Notes: generated by a model from the sequence alone, not told the origin. Shown: positions 7,634 through 18,135, counted from the stretch's first letter. The stretch: DNA of 64,000 nt from Paenibacillus senegalensis JC66 (GCF_000285515.1 NZ_HE610961.1:425727-489726), one strand, 5' to 3'. Program-made: numbers and translations.

Positions 7634-10600
7634 TTAGCCAAGAAAGACATAGACCCTTTTATCTTCAACCTGCAGTTCCGCCATCCCATCCTGCTGCTGA
7701 AACTGAATCGTCCGGGTTAGCACATTCTCCTCCAATAACCGCCGATATTGCTCAAGCGTGGCTTGAACTCCCTCATCTCCGTAGAGCACGAGATTAATTC
7801 GCTTTTCTACTGGAAGCCCTTGCTGCTTTCTCAAATCCTGAACCCCTCTGATCACTTCCCGGACAAATCCTTCTTTGGCCAGCTCCTCGGTAATTTCCGT
7901 ATTCAGGGCGACGGTAACAGCGCCGGCGGAAGCTGAGGAGTAGCCGGAAGCCGCCTGCCGTTCAATAAGAAGCTCCGACACAGGGATCACTAGAGTCTCC
8001 CCCGCTATCGTCTCATAGCTCCATTGCTGATGCTGCAGTATCCCCTCAATGTCCTGCTGCCGGAGCGCTTGCAATGCTTCTTGCAGCTCAACAACTCTTC
8101 TCCCGTATTTAGGTCCCGCCAATTTCAGATTCAGCTTAAGCGTATACTCGGTTAAATCGCTGTCCTGCTTTTCCAGCCTAACCGATTTGACATTGAGCTC
8201 ATCACGAATAATTTCGGCATAAGGCTGTATAGTGTGCGCGACATCCGAAACCACGATGAGCTCTGCCAGCGGCTGACGGTTTTTGAGCCCGGTTTCATTG
8301 CGGACAGAGCGGGCTAACTCCACGACTTGACGGACGAGACCCATTTCCCGCTCCAACCCGCTGTCGATTTCCGCCTCCTCCGGTTCAGGGAAATCTGTTA
8401 AGTGAACACTGCCGCCATCGGTCAGACCGCGATACAGATCATCGGACAGAAAGGGAGCAAAAGGCGCGATTAACTGGCTTGTGACAGTCAGAACCCGGTG
8501 TGTGGTCTCATAAGCTGCCAATTTATCTGCGGATAACCCGCTCCCCCAGAACCGTTCCCGCGACCTGCGGATGTACCAGTTGCTGAAGTCATCAACTAAT
8601 TCCTCCAGCGTTTGGGCGGCTTTCATAAAGTCATAGCTTTCCAATGCAGTGCGAACTTCCATTATCGTTCCGTTCAAGCGGGACAGAATCCAGCGGTCCA
8701 GCACCTGCCTTATGCCTGATTGTTCAGCATCGCCAACTGCATGACCGGGGTCCGCTGCTTGCGCCGCATCCGCTGCTTGCGCCGTACCCGCTGCTTGCGC
8801 CGTATCTGCATGGTGCACGAAACCATCAATCGAAGCATAAAGGCTATAAAAAGCAAAAGCGTTCATCAACGTATCGATCACTTTGGACTTCGCTTCAGCT
8901 ACAATCGTTCGCGAAAAGCGTTTGCTGGACCAGGGCGCACTATCGGACAAAAGAGCCCAGCGGAAGGCATCGGCTCCGAACTGGTCAATGATCTCCCAGG
9001 GGTCGACCACATTTCCCTTGCTCTTGGACATCTTCTGCCCGTTCTCATCGAGAATATGGCCTGTCGCAATGACCGCTTTATAGGGAGCTCGCCCAGTATA
9101 CATGGTGGATACTGCAAGCAAGCTGTAAAACCATCCCCGGGTCTGATCGATGCCTTCGCAGATGATATCAGCCGGAAACTGCTCTTCGGCGCGGCTTTTA
9201 TTCTCGAACGGATAATGATGCTGCGCGAAGGGCATGGAGCCGCTGTCGAACCAAACATCGATCACCTCCGGCGTCCTAATCATCTTTCCTCCTTCACAAG
9301 CCGGGCAGCTGAGCTCGATACCATCGACGTAAGGTTTGTGCAGATCCAACGGTTCGGGCAGAGGTTTGGCCGCATGACTCCGCAGGGCAGCGATGCTATC
9401 AGGGACGAGCTCATGCTCGCAGGCTTTGCAAATCCAGACATTGAGCGGCGTCCCCCAATAGCGATTTCGGCTGACATTCCAGTCGACGAGCTCTTCCAGA
9501 AACTTGCCAAAGCGGCCATCCCTTGTGGAGGGCGGGTACCATTCAACCGTGCGGTTATTGGCCAGCAGTTGATCCCGCACAGCCGTTGTGCGGATAAACC
9601 AGCTATCCAGCGCATAGTAGAGAAGCGGGGTTTTGCAGCGCCAGCAGAAGGGATAGCTGTGCTCGATCTTTTCCTTGGCGAACAGCAGCTTCCGGGCGGC
9701 CAAATCTTTAATGATATCGAGATCGCAATCTTTGACGAAGCGTCCGGCCAAAGCACCCGCATCTTCAAGATAGCAGCCATCGAGCCCGACAATCTGAAGC
9801 ATGTCGATGCCAGCGCGCTGAGCCGCCCGGTAATCGTCTTCACCGTGAGCCGGAGCGATATGCACGATGCCGGTCCCGCTGGCATCGCTGACAAAATCCG
9901 CTGCAATGACCCTGTAAGCAGATTTCACCCTGCCGGAAGGGTACGGTGCTGCGTACGTTTTGCCTGTAAACTCGCTTCCTTTATGCTCTGAAACAACTTC
10001 ATATTCTCCGCTTAATACTTGTGAGGCGCGGCTTTTTGCTACGATATACACCTTGTTATCTTGCTTCGCTTTAACGTAGTCCAGTTCGGGATGAACCGCC
10101 AAAGCCACGTTAGCAGGAAGTGTCCACGGCGTTGTCGTCCAAGCCAGAAAATATTCTCCTGTCTTCACATCCTTGAACTCCACCGTAGCACTGAGGTCTT
10201 TGACCTGCTCATAGCCTTGGGCAAGCTCGTGTGAACTTAAGGTCGTCTGGCAGCTGGGGCAGTAAGGACTAACCCGATGACCTTTGGTGAGCAAGCCTTT
10301 TCCATGAATATCGGATAGAATATGCCACACTGACTCGATATAGTCATTAGAGAGCGTAAGATAGGGAGCATCCAGGTCCGTCCAATAGCCGATTGCCTCA
10401 GTTAGCTCCCTCCACTGCTGTTCATAACGGAACACGCTCTCTTTGCACTTCTCGATGAACGGCTCTACCCCGTACGCTTCGATCTGCTGTTTGCCGGAAA
10501 TCCCCAGCTCCTTCTCAACTCCAAGCTCAACCGGCAAGCCATGGGTATCCCAGCCGGCCTTCCTGACGACTTGGTAACCGGTCATTGTTTTGTAACGGCC

Positions 10601-10822
10601 AATGAAGTCCTTGATAACTCGGCCCAGCACATGACCGATGTGAGGAGCGCCATTAGCAGTCGGTGGACCTTCATATAAGACAAAACGGGGCGCCCCTTCT
10701 CTTTGCTGAACGGAACGAGGAAATGTGTTTTCCTCAGTCCAATGCTTTCTTGTCCGCTGTTCACGGGCGGCGGCTTTTTCCTTTACGTCGACCGGGGTCC
10801 GGTCTTTTTTAGATTCGTTCAT
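7634..10822 (-). CDS. ileS: isoleucyl-tRNA synthetase, type 2 (eukaryote-like)
   Basis: Charges tRNA-Ile in the cytoplasm. The 1062-residue product has [13 protein letters not shown] (HIGH at 61-64), a zinc-type CPSC pair and an editing domain in the middle, KMSKS at about 597-601, and C-terminal anticodon-binding domains. PTANG rather than PYANG and the long C-terminus mark the IleRS2 branch, which is intrinsically little affected by mupirocin. I start at ATG 10822, just upstream of MNESKKDR, where AGGAAGTGAGGG precedes; a longer reading would run into the T-box terminator. A low-complexity run of TAQAA/AAQAA units interrupts the junction after the catalytic core, encoded by three 18-bp repeats (8751-8804). 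It is controlled by the T-box upstream. Whether the cell has another IleRS cannot be seen. Confidence 0.95.
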   Translation of the reverse strand: MNESKKDRTPVDVKEKAAAREQRTRKHWTEENTFPRSVQQREGAPRFVLYEGPPTANGAPHIGHVLGRVIKDFIGRYKTMTGYQVVRKAGWDTHGLPVELGVEKELGISGKQQIEAYGVEPFIEKCKESVFRYEQQWRELTEAIGYWTDLDAPYLTLSNDYIESVWHILSDIHGKGLLTKGHRVSPYCPSCQTTLSSHELAQGYEQVKDLSATVEFKDVKTGEYFLAWTTTPWTLPANVALAVHPELDYVKAKQDNKVYIVAKSRASQVLSGEYEVVSEHKGSEFTGKTYAAPYPSGRVKSAYRVIAADFVSDASGTGIVHIAPAHGEDDYRAAQRAGIDMLQIVGLDGCYLEDAGALAGRFVKDCDLDIIKDLAARKLLFAKEKIEHSYPFCWRCKTPLLYYALDSWFIRTTAVRDQLLANNRTVEWYPPSTRDGRFGKFLEELVDWNVSRNRYWGTPLNVWICKACEHELVPDSIAALRSHAAKPLPEPLDLHKPYVDGIELSCPACEGGKMIRTPEVIDVWFDSGSMPFAQHHYPFENKSRAEEQFPADIICEGIDQTRGWFYSLLAVSTMYTGRAPYKAVIATGHILDENGQKMSKSKGNVVDPWEIIDQFGADAFRWALLSDSAPWSSKRFSRTIVAEAKSKVIDTLMNAFAFYSLYASIDGFVHHADTAQAAGTAQAADAAQAADPGHAVGDAEQSGIRQVLDRWILSRLNGTIMEVRTALESYDFMKAAQTLEELVDDFSNWYIRRSRERFWGSGLSADKLAAYETTHRVLTVTSQLIAPFAPFLSDDLYRGLTDGGSVHLTDFPEPEEAEIDSGLEREMGLVRQVVELARSVRNETGLKNRQPLAELIVVSDVAHTIQPYAEIIRDELNVKSVRLEKQDSDLTEYTLKLNLKLAGPKYGRRVVELQEALQALRQQDIEGILQHQQWSYETIAGETLVIPVSELLIERQAASGYSSASAGAVTVALNTEITEELAKEGFVREVIRGVQDLRKQQGLPVEKRINLVLYGDEGVQATLEQYRRLLEENVLTRTIQFQQQDGMAELQVEDKRVYVFLG
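8751..8804. repeat. three 18-bp tandem repeats inside ileS
   Basis: Units starting TCCGCTGCTTGCGCCG at 8751, 8769 and 8787 differ at two or three bases. They encode the Ala/Gln-rich spacer between the catalytic core and the anticodon-binding domain, where a length change should be tolerated. Confidence 0.9.
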
Positions 10823-10904
10823 GGCCCTCACTTCCTTTCGATTCTTTTTGCTCGGGAAAATGTTGCAAGGTTTTGCACCTAAGCTGACTTCACCCATTCC
10901 AGCT

Positions 10905-11239
10905 GAAAACAAAAAGATCCCGTCCCCTAAGGGACGAGATCATCATCTCGCGTTACCACCCTCGTTCCGCAAGCCATACCGATCCTAATCCGGCGGCTGC
11001 AGCACTCTACTACGTACCATCATACGCGTCCCTTGTAACGGCGGGACCCCGGGGCGGCTTACTCAGCATTCTTCAGCCTTCCTTCTCGGAGAGGATTTTC
11101 AGCTTAGTCTTGAACGTTGGCTTTCAGCACAAGGCCAACTCTCTGGAGAACAAGGAGTCCAAGCTTACTCTTTCTCGTCAATGAATTTGCTCACGGTATT
11201 CAGTAATGCGTTCAACATGATGTTGTAACCAAAACCTTA
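10905..11239 (-). promoter_or_regulatory. T-box leader of ileS
   Basis: On the minus strand GAGGGTGGTAACGCG (complement at about 10948-10964) is the conserved T-box. The terminator is GATCTCGTCCC / GGGACGGGATC with a T tract, at 10911-10942. Stem I elements lie further upstream, including AGAGAG and a GCTGAAAATCCTC specifier loop whose ATC (complement at 11094-11096) is an isoleucine codon. Uncharged tRNA-Ile is therefore the predicted inducer. Confidence 0.92.
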
Positions 11240-11245
11240 TTCAAC

Positions 11246-11274
11246 ATAATAGCAAGGTCGTTCCAGGAAGTCTA
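11246..11274 (-). promoter_or_regulatory. candidate promoter of the ileS leader
   Basis: Minus strand TAGACT (11274-11269), a 17-base spacer and TATTAT (11251-11246), correctly placed just ahead of the T-box leader. The -35 overlaps one arm of an inverted repeat TATAGTT/AACTATA (11273-11292). Confidence 0.5.
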
Positions 11275-11441
11275 TAGTTTTTTATAACTATACATTGGAA
11301 TAAAGACCCTAGGCTTAAGTGTGGCCTTTCGTTGTGCAAAATAAACGTGGTACAAAAAGAACTCTATAGCGCAAAGCTTTCCTCGACGGAAGGCAATTTA
11401 CAGCCCGCGTTGCAGATTACTCCCGTTTGCAGGCCGCTTCA

Positions 11442-11460
11442 AGTATACTATTCCTATACT
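11442..11460. promoter_or_regulatory. inverted repeat, possible MocR operator
   Basis: AGTATA (11442-11447) and TATACT (11455-11460), a perfect 6-bp dyad with seven bases between, 83 bp upstream of the MocR start. MocR/PdxR regulators often bind upstream of their own gene; assignment is by position only. Confidence 0.35.
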
Positions 11461-11542
11461 GCATCGTTATTCCGTGTCATTTTTTTCCACATGCCTACCC
11501 TGTCTGTCAACGAAAACAACTGTCGCTAGGAGAGATCAGGCC

Positions 11543-12983
11543 ATGCCGCTAATTCCCCGATTAGACCAGCAGCGTACGGAACCGTTATTCCTGCAAATTT
11601 ATGACTATATCAAAGAGGAGATTCGTACGGGAAGACTCGCGCCCCACACGAAATTGCCCTCCATCCGCGAGCTGGCCGGTCAGCTCAACATCAGTCGCAG
11701 CCCTGTGGAAGCGGCTTATCGGGAATTGCTCGCAGAAGGCTATATTGAGAGCCAGCCTAGAAGAGGGTTATTTGTGCTCGATTGGCAGGAAACGGGTAGT
11801 CAGCTCCTACCATCAGTTCTTCCTTCATCCGCACAAAGAAGCGCGCCCCCCGTCCCGCCTGCTCCATGTGACGGAAGCAATTCCCCCCTTCGCTTCATCG
11901 ACTTCGGCTTTGATCACATGGCTACTGAGCTTTTCCCTTATGCGGTCTGGCGCAAGCTGGCTATTTCCTTGCTGCAGCCTGCCCACAAAGAGTTGTTTCA
12001 TTATGGCGATCCCCAGGGGGAAATCGGGTTAAGGGAGCAAATCGCGCAGTGGCTGAGACAAACCCGCGGTATTCTCTGCTCTCCTTCGCAAATTATTGTC
12101 ACGTCAGGCACTCAGCATTCCCTCATTTGGTTAAGCTGGCTGCTGCCTGAGTCCAAGGGGAGTCTGGGAGTAGAAGAAGCAATTCATGACGGTATCCGCA
12201 AGCTTTGGCTGCGGCAGGGCTTCGTCTTAACCCCGATAGAGCTGGATAGCGAGGGAATTTCCGTCGAAGCGTTATCCGCTGCTAATGTAAACCGGGTGTA
12301 TGTCACTCCTTCTCACCAGTTCCCATATGGAATTGATATGTCCCTCCCGCGGAGAAGAGAGCTGCTTGAGTGGGCCAAGCAGAAGAAAGGCCTTATTCTG
12401 GAGGATGATTATGACCATGAGTTTCGCTTCGAAGGGCCTCCTGTTCATTCCCTTTTCAGCTTGAGCGAGGAGGATAATGTCATTTATATTGGTACTTTTT
12501 CCAAAGCACTCGCTCCCTCCTTGCGAATGGGATATATTGTTCTACCTAAGCACCTCCTCCACAACAGGGAACAGCGGTTCGGCAGCTACGATCAGCCGGT
12601 CTCCCGGCTGCAGCAAAAAAACGATGGAAGAGTTCATGAAACAAGGACACCTAGATAAGCATTTGCGAAGAATGAAGGGGCACTATTCCCGGAAACGAGA
12701 GGTATTGTTGACCGAAATCAATAAAAGAATGGGAGATCGCCTATCCGTCCAAGGCATCTCCGCCGGTCTCCATGTTGTTCTTTCTTTTTCATCTTCGTCA
12801 TTGGACGAAGCCGAATTGGTTAAACGGGCAGCAGCCGCAGGGGTTAGGGTCTATCCTTCCGCCCCCTATCGCTTGGTTAACGGGAACAAGCCCCCGTCCA
12901 TTCTAGTCGGCTTCGGCGGACTGTCACCCGACCAGATTCGTCAAGGCATCCGCCTCCTGAGTGAAGCTTGGTTTTCTCCGTGA
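11543..12983 (+). pseudogene. MocR/PdxR-type regulator (GntR helix-turn-helix plus aminotransferase domain), frameshifted
   Basis: PLP-binding transcription factor family. The first frame (11543 to 12658) gives a winged-helix domain (about 1-75, LPSIRELAGQLNISRSPVEAAYREL) and most of a fold-type I aminotransferase domain, including FSKALAPSLRMGYIVLP with the PLP lysine. After VSRLQQK the frame is lost and the remaining about 120 residues (TMEEFMKQGHLDKHLRRMK to the end) continue one frame over, ending at 12983. The switch lies in a run of seven A at 12615-12621; six would give an intact protein of 479 residues. The start ATG 11543 has AGGAGAG ahead. Transcriptional slippage, a phase-variable tract, true decay or a sequencing error are all possible. 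No pdxST operon adjoins it. Confidence 0.85.
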
Positions 12984-13596
12984 GAAAGCTTGGCTTCTCT
13001 TAAAATGAAGCTCGGTTTTCTCCGTGATAAAGGGTAAATCTCAAGGTCATGATTGGCTGCCGGTTCTATTGATTGTTCCATTATGCCAGTGGAGCAGAGC
13101 AGTATCATTACCACTCCACTTTGCCGCTGCCCGGCCTGATTTCCCCGATAACAAAGCTTGGGTACCCCCGGCTGTGCAGATGCTCCTGAACAGCCGCCTG
13201 CAAGTTAGGTGGGTAGACGATTGCGCATCTTTTATTTTCCTCCCGATAACTGTTTTGGTTCATCAGACTTCCGTGATGCCCTAAGTGTATAGCTCCAGGA
13301 TAAAAACAAAAATGTACAGATGCAGATCATTTCAAGTGTCAACTGGTCAGAAATGCGAAAATAAGACAGCTCCCGTATATGAAAATAAGCCCTACTCCCT
13401 GATGTAATTTACTACCAGGCAGTCGGACTTAATTTAAAAACGATTAGGAGGATGCGGCTGCTACCCTTTATAAAGTGCTGTAAAGCACCGGCACCGGCCT
13501 CGACTCGAAGCATCGGCTCTGGCTTCGACTCAAAACACCGGCTCTGGCTTCGACCTAAGCAGCGGCCAAGCTCTGCCTTAAAGAAGGGGTCCTAGC
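12984..13596. other. 613-bp gap between convergent genes
   Basis: No supported gene. A frame at 13024-13284 lacks a ribosome site and family resemblance. The distal part contains the 25-bp tandem repeat at 13483-13567. Confidence 0.6.
13483..13567. repeat. 25-bp tandem repeat, three copies plus a partial
   Basis: Units start at 13483, 13508, 13533 and 13557 (partial), with the core CGGCTCTGGCTTCGAC repeated in the second and third. Located between the ends of two convergent genes. Confidence 0.8.
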
Positions 13597-14844
13597 TCAC
13601 CCTTGCAAAGTGGCACTCTTGCGCTTATTGCTGCTCCGACGGAGCACAAATCGCACCCATACCCACCATCCGGCTGCAGCCATTATCACTCCAGTTGCTA
13701 CAAAAATCCAATGAATATTCAGGTATAAGCCAAGCAAACCGCCAAGCAGCGGGCCAATCATCGCCCCGAACTGGTTGGCACTTGCCGTTAAACCGAAGGA
13801 ACGCCCGCGAAACTCCTCTGACGTGTTGTTGACGACCAGGGTATTTATGGTTGGCGCTACGCCCGCCATAAAGAGCCCGAATAAAAACTGCACCACCGTA
13901 AACAGCCACAGCTCATAGACAAAATACTGCATAGCGGCCATAACACCGGCTATTCCTAGGCAGCAGGTTAGAATAATGCCGTAGCCTTTCTTCTCCCCGG
14001 CTCGTCCCCACACTGGAGAAGCGACAATCCCCGCAACCCCAATTAGAGCAAAGATGAATCCCGACGACAGCACGGCACCTTCGAGACTGCCCCTTAGGTT
14101 GGCTATATGCAAGGTCAGCAGCGGCTGGACCATATTTATGCACATTTGGAATATCAGCAGAAGAAGCAGCAGGTGCAGGAGTGTCCGGCTTTTGACTGCG
14201 TACTTCAAATCTTCAATCATCTTTTGCCGTTTGCCCGGCATTACGGTATTGCCTTCCTTGACCCAAAAAATGACGGCAACCGCCGCAAGCAAAATCAGGA
14301 TGGCGGCAATCAGAAAGGACATCCGCTGGCCAAAGCCTTCCGCTAACAGCCCGCCAAAAAGAGGGCCCATAATGCCGCCCGTCATCGTTCCTGCCTGCAT
14401 CATGCCGAGGCTCCAGCCCATCTTCTCCTTAGGAGCAATGGACGCCACGATCGCCATAGAGGCGGGAACAAATCCCCCTACTAACCCGTGCAGCATGCGC
14501 ACTACAACTAACTGCCACGGGGTTTGTACAAAGGCAATCAATCCATAGATGAGGCCCAGACTAAGCCCTGCGCGTATCACCATTTTTCGTTTTCCGTATT
14601 TATCCGCTAGAGAGCCCCACACCGGAGCCATAATCGCGCCAACTAAAAAAGCCGAGGAATGGACAACCCCCGCCCACAAATTGACCGATTCGTCTTCCAC
14701 ACCGAGCTCAAATAAAAAAAGCGGTAAAAAAGGAACCGCCATCGTATAGCTCGAGCTGCACAGCAGCACTCCAGCCCATAGTATCCACATTGTTCGTTTC
14801 CAAGGTTCCAAGACCGCTTCACTTCCATATTCCATGATGGGCAA
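13597..14844 (-). CDS. MFS transporter, multidrug-efflux type
   Basis: Proton-driven exporter of the major facilitator superfamily. The 415-residue product shows about 12 membrane segments. Motif A, GSLADKYGKRKMV (about 81-93), lies between helices 2 and 3, and the antiporter-type motif C region MQAGTMTGGIMGP is in helix 5. The C-terminus is basic. It is close to B. subtilis YttB-like drug exporters, but the substrate is not predictable. The start is ATG 14844 or ATG 14835; the choice changes three residues. It stands alone, reading toward the repeat-bearing gap. Confidence 0.88.
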   Translation of the reverse strand: MPIMEYGSEAVLEPWKRTMWILWAGVLLCSSSYTMAVPFLPLFLFELGVEDESVNLWAGVVHSSAFLVGAIMAPVWGSLADKYGKRKMVIRAGLSLGLIYGLIAFVQTPWQLVVVRMLHGLVGGFVPASMAIVASIAPKEKMGWSLGMMQAGTMTGGIMGPLFGGLLAEGFGQRMSFLIAAILILLAAVAVIFWVKEGNTVMPGKRQKMIEDLKYAVKSRTLLHLLLLLLIFQMCINMVQPLLTLHIANLRGSLEGAVLSSGFIFALIGVAGIVASPVWGRAGEKKGYGIILTCCLGIAGVMAAMQYFVYELWLFTVVQFLFGLFMAGVAPTINTLVVNNTSEEFRGRSFGLTASANQFGAMIGPLLGGLLGLYLNIHWIFVATGVIMAAAGWWVWVRFVLRRSSNKRKSATLQG

Positions 14845-15057
14845 CGCCTAGCCTTGGCGTTGGCGAAATTCGGATCAGGCAAACCGGGTTATGGTTAGAC
14901 AGCATCCAGGCTGTCATTGATTAATCTATTGTTAATCATGATAACAGAACAAGGACGGAAAGACGAACCGCTTCTTGATACGAATTGCTGTAAAAATCCG
15001 TGTGAGCGGGTTTGGAGTGAATAAAATCGAAGCTTTACGCACATTCTTTTCCGATTT

Positions 15058-15639
15058 CTAGCGAACCAGCTTTTTCATTACCCAGGTTTCATTATAGCCT
15101 GCTCTTTTTCGAAACAGCCATTTTTTGACCTTGCGGGTCACTTCAAAGCCAAGCCGTTCGTACAGCTGCACAGCATGAATGTTAGTATCAACAACCTCCA
15201 AAGTATACTCCTCGAATTCCTTGAGATTTACCATATGGGTCAGTAATTGACGGGCAATTCCCCGGCCGCGGTAGTCTCTGGCCGTCGTAACACTTTCGAT
15301 TAAGCATTGATGACTCGGGATTTTTCTGTTTTTTATATTCGCGGACAGCGCAATTAACCAAGCATTCAGCCAGCCGAGCTCGCTTAACGTCTTCTTGTCA
15401 AACTTTTGGGCATCCTGATATTCGGTTGAATAGGCAGCTATAGCAACTACCCGGTCATCCGCCACGGCGACAAAAAATTGTCTGGTAACAAAAGAAGCAG
15501 CAATGAAACGAGTTAACTTGGCTCTGTCCTTGGTTAACGAGCTTAATTGTTTGTAGAAGCCATCCACATAAACCTCTGCTGCCTGATCTATATAGCTGCC
15601 TTCCAATTCGGAGAGTCTATAGATCGTAACCGCTTCCAT
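15058..15639 (-). CDS. GNAT-family N-acetyltransferase
   Basis: Acetyl-CoA-dependent acetyltransferase of unknown acceptor. The 193-residue product has the acetyl-CoA pyrophosphate loop RDYRGRGIARQLL (about 131-143) followed by the usual VVDTNIHAVQLYERLGFEV strand-helix. I choose ATG 15639 because GGGGG sits eight bases ahead; ATG 15645, six bases upstream, is the alternative. Monocistronic. Confidence 0.85.
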   Translation of the reverse strand: MEAVTIYRLSELEGSYIDQAAEVYVDGFYKQLSSLTKDRAKLTRFIAASFVTRQFFVAVADDRVVAIAAYSTEYQDAQKFDKKTLSELGWLNAWLIALSANIKNRKIPSHQCLIESVTTARDYRGRGIARQLLTHMVNLKEFEEYTLEVVDTNIHAVQLYERLGFEVTRKVKKWLFRKRAGYNETWVMKKLVR

Positions 15640-15695
15640 ACCCATATCCCCCAAATAGTTTATTAAACGCAATCCATTTCATTAAGATGGCAACA

Positions 15696-15778
15696 GGCCG
15701 GACTAAGCCGGCCCTCCCTCAGCTGCCTTACGCTCAGGAAGAGCGTCCTAGCATCCGGCCCCTTCTCCTGAGCGCAAG
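15696..15778. repeat. two hairpin-forming inverted repeats
   Basis: GGCCGG/CCGGCC at 15696-15712, and CTTACGCTCAGGA (15727-15739) opposite TCCTGAGCGCAAG (15766-15778, one mismatch). Both lack a T tract in either direction, so I call them structure rather than terminators. Confidence 0.5.
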
Positions 15779-15856
15779 GAAGTTATTTACATTTAGTATA
15801 ATCGATCCAGTTTTTCTATGCGACCCCTTACTTCCAAACCACTGGTACAAAAGGGA

Positions 15857-16774
15857 TTAGTCTCGTGAATTTCTCCATACGGTATAGGCAGTTGTAATGA
15901 CAGCAGCTGTCGGGAACAAGAGCCAGCCCGGATGCCAAGCGTCCCATAGAAAGCCGATACCCAAAAAGATAATTACCGTCAGGGGCCAAATAACAGCATG
16001 GATCCAATAATGCTTGCTTTCAGCTTCATATTCTTCATTTTCTTTACGATATTCTTCGTTATAAGCAATTAATTTTTCCGAATTCATCGCTGAACCGGCA
16101 ATAATGAACAAATAGACGGCCAATGCCCATATAATCGGCATTAATGCTTGAAGCGGGTCTCTTTCTACATTCCCTGTTTCGCTAATCAAAAAAGGGATTG
16201 CAAAGCTTAATATAATGACCACAATCCCGGTGACAATCAGTATTCCATAGCGTTTGCGATTGGCTGAGCTTTTCTGCCTAAATTCTTGAATAAAGGATTC
16301 GTCAAAAACTAGCGGCTGCGTTTCAAGCTCTGTGTACTCTTTTGCAGTAAAACCTTGCCACACCAGGATCGCTACGCCAACTGCGACAATCATCATAAAC
16401 AACACATAACCGAACGCCTCTTGAAAATACATAGGCAATAGGATAGAGGCTATAAGAATAGCTACTCCAACTGCGATCTTTTGCGCTCCCTGCTTCTTGC
16501 TTAGTAGATAGGCTTCCACGACTTCTTGACTGGCATAGTAGCCATCTTCCGCTGTTCCCTGTTCTCCAAGAGCTTGATCTTCATCTTTTAATAAGTAATC
16601 GATTGAAACCTGGAACAAGCGGCTCATCTTGACCAGCTTCTCGGTTTCCGGAAAGCCCTGTCCATTCTCCCACTTGCTTACCGCTTGTCTGGATACTTGC
16701 AAGCGCTCCGCAAATTCCTCCTGGGACCAGCCTTTTTGTGCTCTTAATCGTTTTAGTTTTTGATAAAATTCCAT
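15857..16774 (-). CDS. XRE-family helix-turn-helix protein with membrane domain
   Basis: Membrane-associated putative transcription regulator. Residues about 1-63 are a Cro/CI-type HTH (WSQEEFAERLQVSRQAVSKWENGQGFP). A linker follows, then a membrane domain of about five to six segments in two groups (about 98-145 and 175-300) separated by charged loops. Soluble-HTH plus membrane-tail proteins of this size are common in Firmicutes next to transporters, but nothing adjacent points to a target. I start at ATG 16774, preceded by GAGGAGA; the ATG three codons earlier has no better site. Confidence 0.85.
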   Translation of the reverse strand: MEFYQKLKRLRAQKGWSQEEFAERLQVSRQAVSKWENGQGFPETEKLVKMSRLFQVSIDYLLKDEDQALGEQGTAEDGYYASQEVVEAYLLSKKQGAQKIAVGVAILIASILLPMYFQEAFGYVLFMMIVAVGVAILVWQGFTAKEYTELETQPLVFDESFIQEFRQKSSANRKRYGILIVTGIVVIILSFAIPFLISETGNVERDPLQALMPIIWALAVYLFIIAGSAMNSEKLIAYNEEYRKENEEYEAESKHYWIHAVIWPLTVIIFLGIGFLWDAWHPGWLLFPTAAVITTAYTVWRNSRD

Positions 16775-17120
16775 TCTCCTCACCTCACCCCTATCGTAAA
16801 CAAGAAGTCGTTATCCTACTACCTACCAGAGGTTGCAACCTTGTCATTTTGCAGTTGCATTTTCCGTTTTTTTGCGTTGCAGTGCGGGCTTCTCCGTTGC
16901 AACCGCCTCAGGGCGGGGAGGTAAAGCAAGACGAAAGCAGCGGGTGCTGCCAATCCATAATGAACCCCTATCTTTATACTATATACTACCCGAAAATCGG
17001 TTGAACCTTCTTTTTCAAGACTTTCAATTAAAACGAGGCCTTCCGCTGGAAAGCCCCGCTTCTTTCATCGCATAGGATCGAGCGTCCTGAAACCGGAATA
17101 AGGATGCTGCAGCGTAATGA
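16775..17120. other. 346-bp gap
   Basis: No gene seen. It holds the terminator of the secreted-protein gene (17028-17058) and a short palindrome AGGTTGCAACCT near 16827-16838 upstream of the XRE gene, with GTTGCA motifs repeated nearby; the latter could be an operator, unproven. Confidence 0.5.
17028..17058 (-). terminator. terminator of the His-rich secreted-protein gene
   Basis: Minus strand CGGGGCTTTCC, loop AGC, GGAAGGCCTCG, then TTTTAATTG: an 11-bp stem with two G-T pairs, about 60 bp beyond the stop codon. Confidence 0.7.
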
Positions 17121-17918
17121 TTATTTAGAAGGAACCTCTATTGTAAACGGGAAAGCTAGCACCCCCTGTCCCGGGAAATTAAACTCTGCCCACAGCTTGT
17201 ACCTTCCCGGCTTTTCAAAATGTGCAGAAAACTCCAAAACGTCTTCCGCTACAGGGTGTACATGTATGTACGTTTGAGCGGTTTCATCGATTAGGACGAC
17301 ATGGCCCTTGGCGCCTAAATATGGCTCAGTCTTCGCTCCGTGTAAATGAAAACGCAGATTGGAGCTTTCGTGCAGATGGATTGGACCGGCTTCTAAAGTT
17401 ACCCGGCGGCCTTCGATTTCTTGGGTCAATGGGCTTGCAGACCAGAAAGGCGGAGCTTCGCCTTCATCTGTATTTCCTACCTCAAGAGTGTGAGCGGCAA
17501 CGGCATAACTGTGATCCCGCGGAGTTATGTCTACAAACACGCGGTAATCTCCATCAGGCAGGAGAACATCAGCAGCAAAATCACCATTGTCCAGGCGTTC
17601 GGGATGTACGTGAAAAAAGGATTTCAAATCGCGGGAAACAATGATCAGGTGCATTTCTTTTTCATGATTAACAGTCAGAACCGGAGAACGGCCATCCTTG
17701 TCTCGGATTTGAACAAAAAGACGGTTTGCGTCATAGGACACTTCCGTACTAATTTCGGAGTTTTCTTCATTATGATGAGTATGAGGCGCCTCACGAGTAT
17801 GTGCTTCCGGATGATAATGGGGTGCTGCAGTGGCTTTTCCCGGTATGCAGCCTAGCCTGAGACCCAGCAAGAGAATCACCACAATCCCTATTAGAAAAGT
17901 TCTACAGCTGCCAATCAT
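17121..17918 (-). CDS. secreted/membrane-anchored protein with YtkA/FixH-like domains
   Basis: Unknown function. The 265-residue product begins with a signal or anchor segment (about 6-23, RTFLIGIVVILLLGLRLG). A His-rich stretch at about 32-52 (HYHPEAHTREAPHTHH) follows, then two beta-rich domains with MHLIIVSRDLKSFFHVHPE and GAKGHVVLIDETAQTYIHVHP. These paired HVHP motifs resemble a family of Bacillales exported proteins annotated near metal or copper handling, but I cannot assign a ligand. ATG 17918 is chosen because GGGAG precedes by about ten bases. It diverges from the membrane-protein gene at 18136. Confidence 0.75.
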   Translation of the reverse strand: MIGSCRTFLIGIVVILLLGLRLGCIPGKATAAPHYHPEAHTREAPHTHHNEENSEISTEVSYDANRLFVQIRDKDGRSPVLTVNHEKEMHLIIVSRDLKSFFHVHPERLDNGDFAADVLLPDGDYRVFVDITPRDHSYAVAAHTLEVGNTDEGEAPPFWSASPLTQEIEGRRVTLEAGPIHLHESSNLRFHLHGAKTEPYLGAKGHVVLIDETAQTYIHVHPVAEDVLEFSAHFEKPGRYKLWAEFNFPGQGVLAFPFTIEVPSK

Positions 17919-18135
17919 TTTTCGGACACTCCCTCCCCGCCTAAGCGGTGTACTTCTACAACAGTTTAAAGCATAAAAGGTTAAGCTCATTACCTATTAT
18001 TCCAAGGCAGCTTTTTTTTAGTACCTAGACTGAAGTCCGAAGCCAAAACTAGTCCTTAGTATCGGGACATATCAGAGCAAGGAGGTAAAATTAGGTAAGA
18101 CAAAAAATGAACACGTTTTAATTATGGAGGTGCCC

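Noticed and set aside
8720-9991. Long plus-strand open frame of about 420 codons opposite ileS
   Set aside because: Antisense shadow of a conserved synthetase gene; no ribosome site and no domain resemblance.
13024-13284. 86-codon plus-strand frame in the gap after the MocR gene
   Set aside because: No ribosome site, no similarity I recognise; probably chance.
15696-15778. Terminators after the XRE gene
   Set aside because: Good stems but no T tract on either strand.
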